Shown here one piece after another: positions 32,376 through 41,170 of a DNA stretch of 64,000 nt (position 1 is the first letter of the stretch; the number at the start of each line of letters is the position of its first letter). The notes beneath the pieces are model-generated. The model saw only the letters and a program-made list of their open reading frames with translations, ran no database searches and was not told where the DNA came from. The translations under genes were made by a program, and so were the position numbers. Source of the stretch: Acidobacteriota bacterium (lineage in GTDB: Bacteria > Acidobacteriota > Terriglobia > Bryobacterales > Bryobacteraceae); contig JAPKZB010000081.1 of assembly GCA_026393985.1 (NCBI GenBank), positions 34,135 through 98,134 on the forward strand, read 5' to 3'.

Positions 32376-33145
32376 GCGACGCACCGGTTTTATACTCTGT
32401 CGACGAGCGCGTAGCGACGATCACGCTGCACCGGCCCGAGAAGTTGAACGCGTGGACGACGGCGATGGACGGTGCCTTCCGGGCGGCGGTGCAGGAGGCC
32501 GGCGACGACCCGGAGGTCCGGGTGGTGATGGTAACGGGCGCGGGGCGGGGGTTTTGCGCGGGGGCGGACATGGGTCTGCTTGAGACGCTGGCGGCGCAGG
32601 GCGCGCCGGCCGGTTTACCGCTGCAGTTTGACTTTTTGCAGGCGCTGCCGAAGCCGGTGATTGCGGCGGTGAACGGGCCGGCGGTGGGGCTGGGCTTGAT
32701 TCTGACGCTGCATTGCGATCTGCGTTTCGCCTCCTCAGAGGCGCGATTCGGGACGGCGTTCGCCAAACGCGGCTTGATTGCCGAGTACGGCATGGCGTGG
32801 CTGTTGCCGCGATTGATTGGCCCGGCCAACGCTCTGGACCTGCTGTTTTCGGCCCGGATTGTGGATGCGGCCGAGGCGCTGCGGTTGGGGCTGGTCAACC
32901 AGGTCTTCCCTGCTCCGACGTTTCTGTTCGATGTGATGGCCTACGCGAAGGAGCTGGCCACGGCGGTGTCGCCGCGGTCGATGGCGGTGATGAAGCGGCA
33001 GGTTTATGAGGGTCTGGCGCAGAGCTTCGACGAGGCTTCGGCGGTGGCGGGGCGGGAGATGGAGTTGAGCCTGCGGTCGGAAGATTTTCGCGAAGGCGTG
33101 GCGCATTTTCTTGAGAAACGGCCGCCTTCGTTCACCGGGCGGTAA
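32372..33145 (+). CDS. Enoyl-CoA hydratase/isomerase family protein
   Basis: 257 residues of the crotonase fold with the oxyanion-hole stretches GRGFCAGADM and NGPAVGLGL. The glutamates that act as acid and base in classical hydratases (E144 and E164 of rat ECH) are not at the expected places (FGTAFAKRGL and ALDLLFSAR), while an IAEYG Glu is nearby; such variants occur among isomerases and other crotonases. So the reaction is uncertain. Confidence 0.85.
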   Translation: MSDAPVLYSVDERVATITLHRPEKLNAWTTAMDGAFRAAVQEAGDDPEVRVVMVTGAGRGFCAGADMGLLETLAAQGAPAGLPLQFDFLQALPKPVIAAVNGPAVGLGLILTLHCDLRFASSEARFGTAFAKRGLIAEYGMAWLLPRLIGPANALDLLFSARIVDAAEALRLGLVNQVFPAPTFLFDVMAYAKELATAVSPRSMAVMKRQVYEGLAQSFDEASAVAGREMELSLRSEDFREGVAHFLEKRPPSFTGR

Positions 33146-33147
33146 GG

Positions 33148-33612
33148 ATGCAGAGCTCCGCTCGGACGGTTGAGGAGTATCTGGCCGGGCTGGCCGAGGA
33201 TCGGCGTGCGGCGATCGCTGCGGTGCGGCAGACGATTTTAGACAATCTCGATAGCGGCTACGCCGAGGGAATGTCGTACGGCATGATCGGCTACTTCGTG
33301 CCGCATGCCATCTTCCCGGCTGGCTACCACTGCAACCCGCGGGACCCGCTGCCCTTCGCCGGTCTGGCCTCGCAGAAGAACCACATGGCGGTTTACTTGA
33401 TGGGGTTATACCTGGACGCCGAGGGGGCGGAGCAGGAGTGGTTCCGGCAGCGTTGGGCGCCGTCGGGCAAGCGGCTCGATTTGGGCAAGTCCTGCTTGCG
33501 CTTCAAGAGGTTGGCGGACGTGGATTTGCCGACGATCGGCGAGGCGGTACGGCGGATGCCGGCTGACCGCTATATAGCACTTTATGAGGCGGGGCGCCGA
33601 GGGAGAAAGTAA
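33148..33612 (+). CDS. DUF1801-domain protein
   Basis: 154 residues, small alpha/beta protein of the YdhG/DUF1801 type (TVEEYLAGLAEDRRAAIAAVR at the start, then a conserved core MSYGMIGYFV and KNHMAVYLMG). Function not established. Two bases separate it from the crotonase and none from the next gene. Confidence 0.8.
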   Translation: MQSSARTVEEYLAGLAEDRRAAIAAVRQTILDNLDSGYAEGMSYGMIGYFVPHAIFPAGYHCNPRDPLPFAGLASQKNHMAVYLMGLYLDAEGAEQEWFRQRWAPSGKRLDLGKSCLRFKRLADVDLPTIGEAVRRMPADRYIALYEAGRRGRK

Positions 33613-35607
33613 GTGATCAGTTTGTTGGCGGTTCTCGTATGGATGACTCCGGGCGATGCGCGGCTGACGGTAAACGGCCTGCCGTGGTTCGGGGAGAACC
33701 AGCAGGAGTTGATCCGGCTGCCGCGGCGGTTGGAGAGCGCGTTGCCGCCGGCGGTTTGGCGATTGGGCCTGTCGCCGGCGGGCGGGCGGATTCGTTTTCG
33801 GACGAACTCGACCTCGCTCGCGGTGCGCCTGGAGTACCCGTCACCACCGGATATGACGAACATGAGCGACTTCGGGCAGACCGGCGTGGACCTTTACCTC
33901 GACGGGGTGTACCACGCAACCGCGGTGGCCCCAAAGGACGCGGCGCCGGGGAAGGCGGCCGAGACCGTGCTGTTCAAAGACCTGCCGGCGGCGGAGCGGG
34001 AGGTGACGCTGTATCTGCCTCTCTACAAGCCCGTGAAGGTGCATGGGGTGGCCGTCGATGACGGGGCCGCCGTGAAGCCACCCGGCCGTTTTGCCGTGGC
34101 GAAGCCAGTGGTCTTCTATGGCACCTCGATTACGCAGGGCGGGTGCGCGAGCCGGCCGGGCATGAGCTACCAGGCGATCCTGGGGCGGGCCCTGAATCTG
34201 GACCACGTCAACTTGGGCTTCTCGGGCAACGGGCGGGGGGAGCCGGTGGTGGCGAACCTGGTGGCAGAGGTGGATGCGTCGCTGTTCGTGCTTGATTTCT
34301 CGCAGAACAACCCGACGCCTGAGTCGCTGGTGGCCGTCTATGAGCCGTTTCTCAAAACACTGCGAACGAAGCACCCGAGTACGCCGATTCTGGCGATCAC
34401 CCCTATCGCAGCGGCGAAGAATCCGGCGCGGCTGGTGGCGATGCGCGATCATATTCGGAAGGTGGTTTTGGCGCAGATTGCGGCCGGGGACCGGAACCTG
34501 ACGCTGGTGGACGGCTTGCGCCTGCTGGGGCCGGGCGAGGTGGATGGGACGGTCGACGGCGTCCACCCGAATGACCTGGGCTTCGAGCGCATGGCGGACC
34601 GCCTGGCGCCCACCGTCGCGTCGATACTGAAACGGCCGCCGACCGCTCTTTTGGACGACCGGGAGATGGTAGTGACCTCGGCGGCCGCCGTCGAACGGAA
34701 GCGCGCTGAGTTGATCGAGTTCATCTGGGGCGCGGGCGGGTTTCCACAGGAGCGTCCGGCGGGAGTAGAGCGGGGGGTGGCGAGCCCGGTGGCAGGTCTT
34801 TCGGCCCTACGGAGCGTGGAGCGGTTTACGATACGGATGGCGGCGGGGCAGGAGAATACGACGTATCATCTGGCGCCGGTAAAGGGCAACGGGCGGCTGG
34901 TGGTGCTGCACCATGGACACGCCTGCAGCTTCGACGACGCGGGCGAGGCGAGGGGTGGCGGCATGGCCCATACGGCACGGCGTCTGCTCGAGGCCGGATA
35001 CGCGCTGTTGCTGGTGCACATGCCGCACTTCCGGCCGGGCGACTGCGCGGGGCCGCCCCATGGCGATCTATTCGCGCTGCCGGTGGGAGAGGGGTCGGCG
35101 CTGCAGCTGTTCCTCGAACCGACGGCGCAGAGTTTGAACGCGCTGCGCGGGCGGTATCAACGGATCGACATGGTGGGACTGTCGGGCGGCGGGTGGACGA
35201 CGGTGGTCTATAGTGCGCTGGACCCGCGCATTCGGGCGAGCTTTCCGGTGGCCGGGGCGGTGCCGCTGCATCTGCGGACGGGCGGGTCGGTAGGAGACCT
35301 CGAGCAGTTCCTGCCGGCGTTCTACCGGCGGGCGGGGTACCTGGATCTGTTTGTGATGGGGGCGATGGGGCGGCAGCAGACGCATATCTTTAACCGGCGG
35401 GATAACTGCTGCTTTGGTGAAGCGCAGCACGACGCCACGAAGCTACAGGCGGCGCCGTATGCCGAGGCTTACCGGGGATTTGGCGAGGCCGTGCAGAAGG
35501 TCGTGGGCAGCCGGGGGCGGTTTGCCGTGGAGATCGACGAGGCCGCGACGCACCACATGATCTCGCCGTGGGCCGTTGAACGGATGCTCGCGTTATTGAA
35601 GCAGTAA
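33613..35607 (+). CDS. Two-domain esterase: SGNH hydrolase fused to an alpha/beta hydrolase
   Basis: 664 residues starting with GTG directly after the previous stop. Residues about 20-150 form a beta-rich SGNH-N-type domain. Residues 165-340 are an SGNH/GDSL esterase: block I YGTSITQGG with the Ser nucleophile, a GNGRG loop and the late DGVHPNDLG holding Asp and His. From about 400 a separate alpha/beta hydrolase follows with the elbow GLSGGG and a final HH before the C-terminus. A weak secretion signal (ISLLAVLVWMTPGDA) is present. Two complete catalytic modules on one chain suggest stepwise deacylation of a glycan or glycolipid. Confidence 0.75.
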   Translation: MISLLAVLVWMTPGDARLTVNGLPWFGENQQELIRLPRRLESALPPAVWRLGLSPAGGRIRFRTNSTSLAVRLEYPSPPDMTNMSDFGQTGVDLYLDGVYHATAVAPKDAAPGKAAETVLFKDLPAAEREVTLYLPLYKPVKVHGVAVDDGAAVKPPGRFAVAKPVVFYGTSITQGGCASRPGMSYQAILGRALNLDHVNLGFSGNGRGEPVVANLVAEVDASLFVLDFSQNNPTPESLVAVYEPFLKTLRTKHPSTPILAITPIAAAKNPARLVAMRDHIRKVVLAQIAAGDRNLTLVDGLRLLGPGEVDGTVDGVHPNDLGFERMADRLAPTVASILKRPPTALLDDREMVVTSAAAVERKRAELIEFIWGAGGFPQERPAGVERGVASPVAGLSALRSVERFTIRMAAGQENTTYHLAPVKGNGRLVVLHHGHACSFDDAGEARGGGMAHTARRLLEAGYALLLVHMPHFRPGDCAGPPHGDLFALPVGEGSALQLFLEPTAQSLNALRGRYQRIDMVGLSGGGWTTVVYSALDPRIRASFPVAGAVPLHLRTGGSVGDLEQFLPAFYRRAGYLDLFVMGAMGRQQTHIFNRRDNCCFGEAQHDATKLQAAPYAEAYRGFGEAVQKVVGSRGRFAVEIDEAATHHMISPWAVERMLALLKQ

Positions 35608-35623
35608 ACTGGCTCCATTACCG

Positions 35624-36961
35624 ATGCTGACCCGCCGACAACTCCTTGCCGCGCTTGCCGCTCCCGCGCGGCCGAACGTAATTGTGATTCTGACCGATGA
35701 CCAGGGCTACGGAGACCTGGGCTGCTTCGGGGCGGCCGACGCCCGCACGCCGCACTGGGACCGCCTGGCGGCCGAAGGGATCCGGTTCACCGATTGGCAT
35801 GCCAACTCGCCGGTTTGCTCGCCGTCGCGGGCCTCGGTGTTGACGGGGAAGTACCCGCAGCGGACGGGGATCGCCGAGGTGCTCAACTCGAAACCGACGT
35901 TCGATGTGGCGGGGCTGCGGCGGGGCGAGGTGAGCCTGGCGCGGGAGTTGCAGAAGGCGGGCTATAGGACTGCAGCGGTGGGCAAGTGGCATCTCGGGTC
36001 GGAGGCGGCGAGCCGACCGCGGGCGCAGGGCTTTGACGAATTCTACGGCTTTTACTCCGGATGGGTGGATTACTACTCGCAGCGCTATTACACTCTCGGG
36101 GGCAACCCGGGGGCGTCCGGCCCGCCTCCCCAGAACATTTTCCATGACTTTTGGGACAACGAGAAGGAGATCTACCCCGAGCCGCAGCACCAGACGGCGC
36201 TACTGGGGCGGCGGGCGGTGGAGTTCGTGCGGCGGCAGGAGGCGGGGAAGCCCTTTTTTCTCTATCTTGCGTTCGGTGCGCCGCACTATCCGATGATGGC
36301 GCCGGCAAACTGCGTCGAACGTTTCCCGGCGACGATGGACCGCGACCGGCGGCTGCACCTGGCGATGATCGCCGACATCGACGACCAGATCGGCGCTCTG
36401 CGGGCCGAGCTGCAGCGGAAGGGGATGGCGCGGAACACGATCGTGTTCTTCCAGGCCGATAACGGGGCGACCGAGGAGACGCGGGCCGACCACGCCGGGA
36501 GGCCGTACCGGGGCGGCAGCAATGGGCCATGGCGCGCTTTCAAGGGGTCGCTGTTTGAAGGGGGGCACCGCGTGCCGGCCATGATCGCCTGGCCGGGACA
36601 GCTACGGCCGCGCGTGGAGCGCGGCACGGGCATGGGAATGGATGTGTTGCCGACGATGCTGGGTCTGGCCGGGGTGGCGTTGCCGCCGGGCATCGACGGG
36701 AGCGATTTGAGCGGGGCGTTGCGGAGCGGAGCGCCCTGGCCGGAGCGGACCCTGCATTGGGAGTACAGCCGGCAGCGGGCAGTACGAAAGGGCGAGTGGA
36801 AGCTGACCGTGAATCCGCGGCCCTCGCTGCTGGGCCCGAATGAGAACGTCACCTGGCTCGCGAACCTGCAGGATGATCCGGGCGAGACGAGAAACCTCGC
36901 CGCGGAGCGGCCTGAGGTGTTAGCCGAGTTACAAAAGGAACTCACTGCCTGGCGGTGGTAG
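35624..36961 (+). CDS. Exported sulfatase of the arylsulfatase family
   Basis: 445 residues. C65-S-P-S-R69 is the type I sulfatase signature, in which Cys65 is converted to formylglycine. Asp25-Asp26 and the later DNGA bind calcium; GKWHLG holds further active-site residues. The leader MLTRRQLLAALAAPA is Tat-like. It releases sulfate from esters such as sulfated polysaccharides. No formylglycine-generating enzyme is in the window. It follows the fused esterase by 16 bases. Confidence 0.93.
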   Translation: MLTRRQLLAALAAPARPNVIVILTDDQGYGDLGCFGAADARTPHWDRLAAEGIRFTDWHANSPVCSPSRASVLTGKYPQRTGIAEVLNSKPTFDVAGLRRGEVSLARELQKAGYRTAAVGKWHLGSEAASRPRAQGFDEFYGFYSGWVDYYSQRYYTLGGNPGASGPPPQNIFHDFWDNEKEIYPEPQHQTALLGRRAVEFVRRQEAGKPFFLYLAFGAPHYPMMAPANCVERFPATMDRDRRLHLAMIADIDDQIGALRAELQRKGMARNTIVFFQADNGATEETRADHAGRPYRGGSNGPWRAFKGSLFEGGHRVPAMIAWPGQLRPRVERGTGMGMDVLPTMLGLAGVALPPGIDGSDLSGALRSGAPWPERTLHWEYSRQRAVRKGEWKLTVNPRPSLLGPNENVTWLANLQDDPGETRNLAAERPEVLAELQKELTAWRW

Positions 36962-36982
36962 CCGCGGCGCGGAAAACTAAGC

Positions 36983-36988
36983 TAGAGT
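36983..36988 (+). promoter_or_regulatory. Putative -10 of a leaderless promoter (helicase)
   Basis: TAGAGT ends six bases before GTG 36995; no ribosome site between. Confidence 0.4.
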
Positions 36989-36994
36989 AGCCTC

Positions 36995-39877
36995 GTGGAC
37001 GATTCCTTTCGCACCGCGGTGCCGCCCAGTCCGGTCTACTGCCACCCGGACTTTCTTGAGAAGCTGGCGGCCTACGGCTCCCAGCCCATCAGCAAGCGGG
37101 CATCCCTGCTTCTGCAGCGTCTGCTGATCGACCCCGAGCGGCTGCACTTCAAGGGCACGCAGGGGCAGAACAAGGGCTGGCGCCGCTCCCGGCTGGGCGG
37201 CACGGGCGGATCGCACTTCTACGCCTGGTGGGCCCCGAACGGCGCCCTGCCGGTGAAGGGCTTCGAGGCGCCCAGCGGAGCCCTGTTCCTGCGCGACATA
37301 CGGCACCACGACGACCACTCGCCGCTCCCGGCCAATCAGTTTCCGGCCGACTATCTGCCCATCTCGGTGGCCGAGGTCCGGCAGGACGATTACGGCCCGG
37401 CGCCCTGGACAACGCAGCAAGCCAAGTTTGCCAGCGCCCGCGACTCGGTGCGCATTCTCAAGGGCCATCCAGGCTCGGGCAAGACGAGCGCCCTGCTACA
37501 TGCCGCTGACCAGACGCGGACAAGTAACATCCTGTATCTGACCTACAGCGCCGACCTGGCCACGCTCGCCCGTTCCTACTTTGACCGCTACTGCTCAAAC
37601 GCCCGCCGCTATCACGTCGCCACGTTCCCGGCCTTTCTGCGCGAGTTCCTGGGGGTGACAGCGCCGCCCGTTCCACTCTCCCAACAGCGTTCGCGCTTCC
37701 GGGTGGAGACGACGTCTTTTTCGAACGCGCTCGGCTCGTGGGCGCGGGAGCATTCGGCACTGTTTGACGAGTTCCACGCGCACATTATCGGCGGGGCGCT
37801 GCCGTTGCGCCTGGGCCGCTTTGCCGCTGCCCGGCAGCAGCGGCAGAACGAAGCCGACTATGTCGAACGCCGCGCCGCCATCATTGGACGCCGTGCCGCC
37901 GAAGCCGCCATCGCCGCGGCCGTGCGTCTTGAAAAAGCCGGCGGCCCGCTGGCGCCGCGCCTGTTCGCCGACCTCGATCTGGCCTGGCAGGCCATCGAAC
38001 AGCTGCCGAAAAAGGACGTCCCCTGGGACTGCATCGCGATCGACGAATGCCAGGATCTGACGCCGATCGAGTGCCTGTTCATCGCGCGGCTGGCCAAGCG
38101 GCTGCAGCAGCTGCGGGGCCGCCCGGTGCCGGTTCTGATCGCCGGGGACGAGGCGCAAACCGTGCGGCCGACCGACTTTGAGTGGGCGTGGCTGAACGAC
38201 ATCTTCCATGCGGAGGTGGCAACCCCGAGCGTCCATCATCTGACGTCGAATCTCCGCAGTCCGCGGCAGATCGCCAACCTCATCAACGGCGTCTGGGATC
38301 TCTATGCGCACCTTGAGAAACGGGACCGACCGTCGGGCCAGGGCTGGGCGTCGATTGACGATGACGCCAACGATCAGATCCTCTACTGCACGGCCTCACC
38401 GGGAGAGGACCTGAAGGCGCTGCTCGCCAATCTGGCGTCGCGCGAGGGGCTGGCCCTGGTGACCTTCAAGGAAGGCCAGACCCTGGCGCCCTCGGCGCTG
38501 ACGACCGCGGAGATCAAGGGGCTCGACTTCCATTCGGTCTGCATTCTCAACCCGGGCGAGCAGCTGCAGCGGATCGAGGAGGGCCGTTATCTTTCGGCGG
38601 TGGAGATCGACGGATTGACGCGCCGCCTGGCCATCGACCAGCTGCGGGTCGCGGTGAGCCGGCCCACCGAACGTCTGATCTGGCTCGACGTGGGCGCGAC
38701 GATCGACCAGTTGCACGGCTGTCTGCGTTTCCTGCAGCGGACGACGCCAACGATCTCGGCGCTGACTCCGGCTGCGCTGCTCAAGTCGCTCGAGGAGGAG
38801 AACCTCGATCTCGAAGAGCGCATTCAGCGGTGCCAGGAGGACGCGCGGCAGTATCTGGCGGTGCGGCCGGATCTGGCCTGGTCGCGCGCGCACCAAGCTG
38901 TCTCGCTGCTGGGCCGGCATGGCGACGTGCATGCGATCACGGACCCATTGACGCGGAAATCCGCCTATCTCTGTCTGGCCGAGGTCTGCTTTGCGCTCGC
39001 CATGCGGAAGGCGAAGCTGTCGGCGGAGCTTGGCGCTCCGGACCTGTTCGGCGAGGCCGCCCGGTCGGCGGGATTTTCGGGCAGCACGACGCTGACGTCG
39101 GTCCTCTATCACATCGCGATGCTCTTCAACAGCACCGGGGTGGACGAGGCCAATGCGGCACTGGTGCTCGTCGAAGAGCTGCCGGCGGCGCTGCCGCAGC
39201 TGCCGCCGTGGGTGATGCTCGAATTGGGCCAGGAGCCGCTGCGCTGGCTTGCGCTCCTCGAACGGGTAGATCAAACCGGGGTGAACACGGCCACCTGCGT
39301 CAAGGTGCTGCCGCCGTTCTACGAGGCGCTGCAGCTGCCCGACGCCGCGCAGCGGGCGAACCAGTTGCGCACGACGGCGGTGAACCGTCTCTTCAAAGCC
39401 CGGCGGCATACGGAGGCGCTGGCCGTGCTCGCGCTACTGCCGGAGCGCGAGCCGCGCCTTGAGGCGCAGTGCCATCAGGCGCTCGAAAACTTTGCCGCCG
39501 CGGCCGCGGCGCACGAGGCCGCCGGCGACGTGCAGGCGGCCGTGGACTGCTACCGGCGGGTCCCGGACATCGGCAACGCCCTCGCGGCGATGAAGGAGAT
39601 GAGCAAGCCGCACAATGCGGCGCCGGCGCTCGAATGGGTCGCGGCGATGCAGGCGCTGGCGGCGGCGCGTCCAGAGAACTTCAACCGGGTGATCAAACCG
39701 GAGGAGAAGGAGCTGCTGCAGAACGTGCTCGAATCCGCGCTGGGGGTGCAGCGCAAGAAACCCGGGGCCAAGAAGGTAGCCGCGAAGAAGACAGCGGCCA
39801 AGAAGGCAGCAGCCAAAAAGACAGCCGCTAAGAAGCAGGCCGCCCCCGCCAAACGCACCCGCAACGCTTACTTTTAA
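36995..39877 (+). CDS. UvrD-type SF1 helicase with RelE-like N-terminus and histone H1-like tail
   Basis: 960 residues. Residues 13-110 resemble the RelE/ParE toxin fold (HPDFLEKL near the start, GWRRSRLGG, then FLRDIRHHDDH). A Q-motif and Walker A GHPGSGKTS (157-165) open an SF1A helicase core; the other motifs follow in order: IAIDECQD (II, near 350), IAGDEAQTV (III), TSNLRSPRQI (IV), IKGLDFHSV (V, near 505) and QLRVAVSRPTERLIWL (VI, near 550). About 330 residues of TPR-like helices come next, and the last 40 are a Lys/Ala-rich tail of AKK repeats like histone H1 or bacterial HU tails, expected to hold DNA. GTG start. The 3' 444 bases are overlapped on the other strand by the MFS gene. Function beyond ATP-driven DNA translocation is unknown. 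Confidence 0.8.
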   Translation: MDDSFRTAVPPSPVYCHPDFLEKLAAYGSQPISKRASLLLQRLLIDPERLHFKGTQGQNKGWRRSRLGGTGGSHFYAWWAPNGALPVKGFEAPSGALFLRDIRHHDDHSPLPANQFPADYLPISVAEVRQDDYGPAPWTTQQAKFASARDSVRILKGHPGSGKTSALLHAADQTRTSNILYLTYSADLATLARSYFDRYCSNARRYHVATFPAFLREFLGVTAPPVPLSQQRSRFRVETTSFSNALGSWAREHSALFDEFHAHIIGGALPLRLGRFAAARQQRQNEADYVERRAAIIGRRAAEAAIAAAVRLEKAGGPLAPRLFADLDLAWQAIEQLPKKDVPWDCIAIDECQDLTPIECLFIARLAKRLQQLRGRPVPVLIAGDEAQTVRPTDFEWAWLNDIFHAEVATPSVHHLTSNLRSPRQIANLINGVWDLYAHLEKRDRPSGQGWASIDDDANDQILYCTASPGEDLKALLANLASREGLALVTFKEGQTLAPSALTTAEIKGLDFHSVCILNPGEQLQRIEEGRYLSAVEIDGLTRRLAIDQLRVAVSRPTERLIWLDVGATIDQLHGCLRFLQRTTPTISALTPAALLKSLEEENLDLEERIQRCQEDARQYLAVRPDLAWSRAHQAVSLLGRHGDVHAITDPLTRKSAYLCLAEVCFALAMRKAKLSAELGAPDLFGEAARSAGFSGSTTLTSVLYHIAMLFNSTGVDEANAALVLVEELPAALPQLPPWVMLELGQEPLRWLALLERVDQTGVNTATCVKVLPPFYEALQLPDAAQRANQLRTTAVNRLFKARRHTEALAVLALLPEREPRLEAQCHQALENFAAAAAAHEAAGDVQAAVDCYRRVPDIGNALAAMKEMSKPHNAAPALEWVAAMQALAAARPENFNRVIKPEEKELLQNVLESALGVQRKKPGAKKVAAKKTAAKKAAAKKTAAKKQAAPAKRTRNAYF

Positions 39878-41161
39878 GGAACGCGCACGACGGACGCGCT
39901 TCGGCCCGGCAGGTGGGGCGTGTTCCTCGCCCGTTGGTGCCGTTCCTTCGCGGCCTGTGCGCTTCTGCGTGGCCGCCCCCGGCAGCGCCTGCGCGCTGCC
40001 GCGCAGCGCATAGCAGCCGGCGCCCGCGGCCACCACCAGGGCCGTCACCGTGAAGGCAGCCGGCCAGCCTTTCTCCTTGACGAGGTAGCCGATGATCACG
40101 GGAGCCAGAATGCCCGAGAGATTGGCAAAGGTGTTCTGCGCCCCGGCCACGGCGCCGGCGCAGCGCGGTGTCAGGTCCAGCGAGCCGCTCGAAAAGACCG
40201 GGGTGATGGCGCCGAGCAGGGTCATGCCGGCGCAGAGCAGTACGACGGCAACCACGGCCGAGGGCGCCGCGGCAGCACCGAGTAGGCAAAGCGCGGAGAC
40301 GGCGTAGGGGATCAGCAGCAGCTTCGAAGTGCGGGAACGGTGGGCGCCGGCGCGGTCGAGCAGTTGGGCGAAGCCGTTGGCGCCGAGCCAGGCGCACAGA
40401 AACGGGAGCGACGAGCCGGCGGCCATTTCGGGCAGCGACAACTGGCGTGCGGAGGACAGGTAGGTCGGCAGCCACGTGACCATGAAGTAGAAGAACCAGT
40501 TGGCCGAGAAGTGGAGCGCAAACAAGGCCCAGAGAGCCGGGGCGCGGGCAAGCGTTTTCCACGGCACCGGCTCGCGCACCGCGGCGGAGAGCTCCGGCCC
40601 ATTCCCTAAGCGCAGCCAGAAGGGCAGCCACAGGAAGCCAAACAGGCCGAAGACCCAGAAGATCGCCTGCCAGCCGAACCCGTGCAGCAGCCAGGTGGCA
40701 GCGGGCACGGCCAGGACGGGTCCGGCGTAGCCGGCGCTCCAGCACAACGCCGTAGCGCGGGAGTACTCGCGGGGTGGAAACCAGCGGACCAGCGTGCCGT
40801 TGATGCAGGAGGCCGTGCCGCTCTCCCCCACCCCGAGCAGTACCCGCATGGCCGTAAGGCCGGCGAGCGAGCGCGGCAGCGGTGTGAGCAGCGTGCAGAG
40901 CGTCCACCAGCTCATGCAGGCGGCAAAGACCGGCCGGGTGCCGTAGCGCTGCGTCAGCAGGCCCACGGGCGCCATCAGCAGGGTGTAGCCGAGGAAGAAG
41001 CCGGAGAGGACCCAGCCAGCCTGCGCCGTGTCCCACTGGTTCTCGCTCATCATGACCGGCATGGCGACCGAGAGACTGACGCGGTCCGAGTGTGCGATGA
41101 GGTTGGCGAGGAAGCACAGCAGTGCGGCGTCCACGCGGCGGGGCCAGGGCAGGCGGCGCAT
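39434..41161 (-). CDS. MFS transporter with a long antisense-encoded C-terminal extension
   Basis: 575 residues. The first 400 or so are a normal 12-helix major facilitator of the anion:cation/hexuronate (ACS) type (GYTLLMAPVGLLTQRYGTRP is the helix 2-3 loop; GVGESGTASCINGTLVRWFPPRE follows). From about residue 428 the frame runs antisense through the helicase gene for 148 codons; this tail is Leu/Cys/Arg-rich without visible homology and probably results from loss of the original stop. It is the third gene of the MR/MLE-M81-MFS operon, nine bases after the M81 stop, with AAAGGAA as ribosome site. Likely imports the sugar acid or related substrate of that pathway. Confidence 0.75.
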   Translation of the reverse strand: MRRLPWPRRVDAALLCFLANLIAHSDRVSLSVAMPVMMSENQWDTAQAGWVLSGFFLGYTLLMAPVGLLTQRYGTRPVFAACMSWWTLCTLLTPLPRSLAGLTAMRVLLGVGESGTASCINGTLVRWFPPREYSRATALCWSAGYAGPVLAVPAATWLLHGFGWQAIFWVFGLFGFLWLPFWLRLGNGPELSAAVREPVPWKTLARAPALWALFALHFSANWFFYFMVTWLPTYLSSARQLSLPEMAAGSSLPFLCAWLGANGFAQLLDRAGAHRSRTSKLLLIPYAVSALCLLGAAAAPSAVVAVVLLCAGMTLLGAITPVFSSGSLDLTPRCAGAVAGAQNTFANLSGILAPVIIGYLVKEKGWPAAFTVTALVVAAGAGCYALRGSAQALPGAATQKRTGREGTAPTGEEHAPPAGPKRVRRARSLKVSVAGAFGGGGLLLSGCLFGCCLLGRCLLRGYLLGPGFLALHPQRGFEHVLQQLLLLRFDHPVEVLWTRRRQRLHRRDPFERRRRIVRLAHLLHRREGVADVRDPPVAVHGRLHVAGGLVRRGRGGKVFERLMALRLKARLALRQ

Positions 41162-41170
41162 CGGGTTCCT

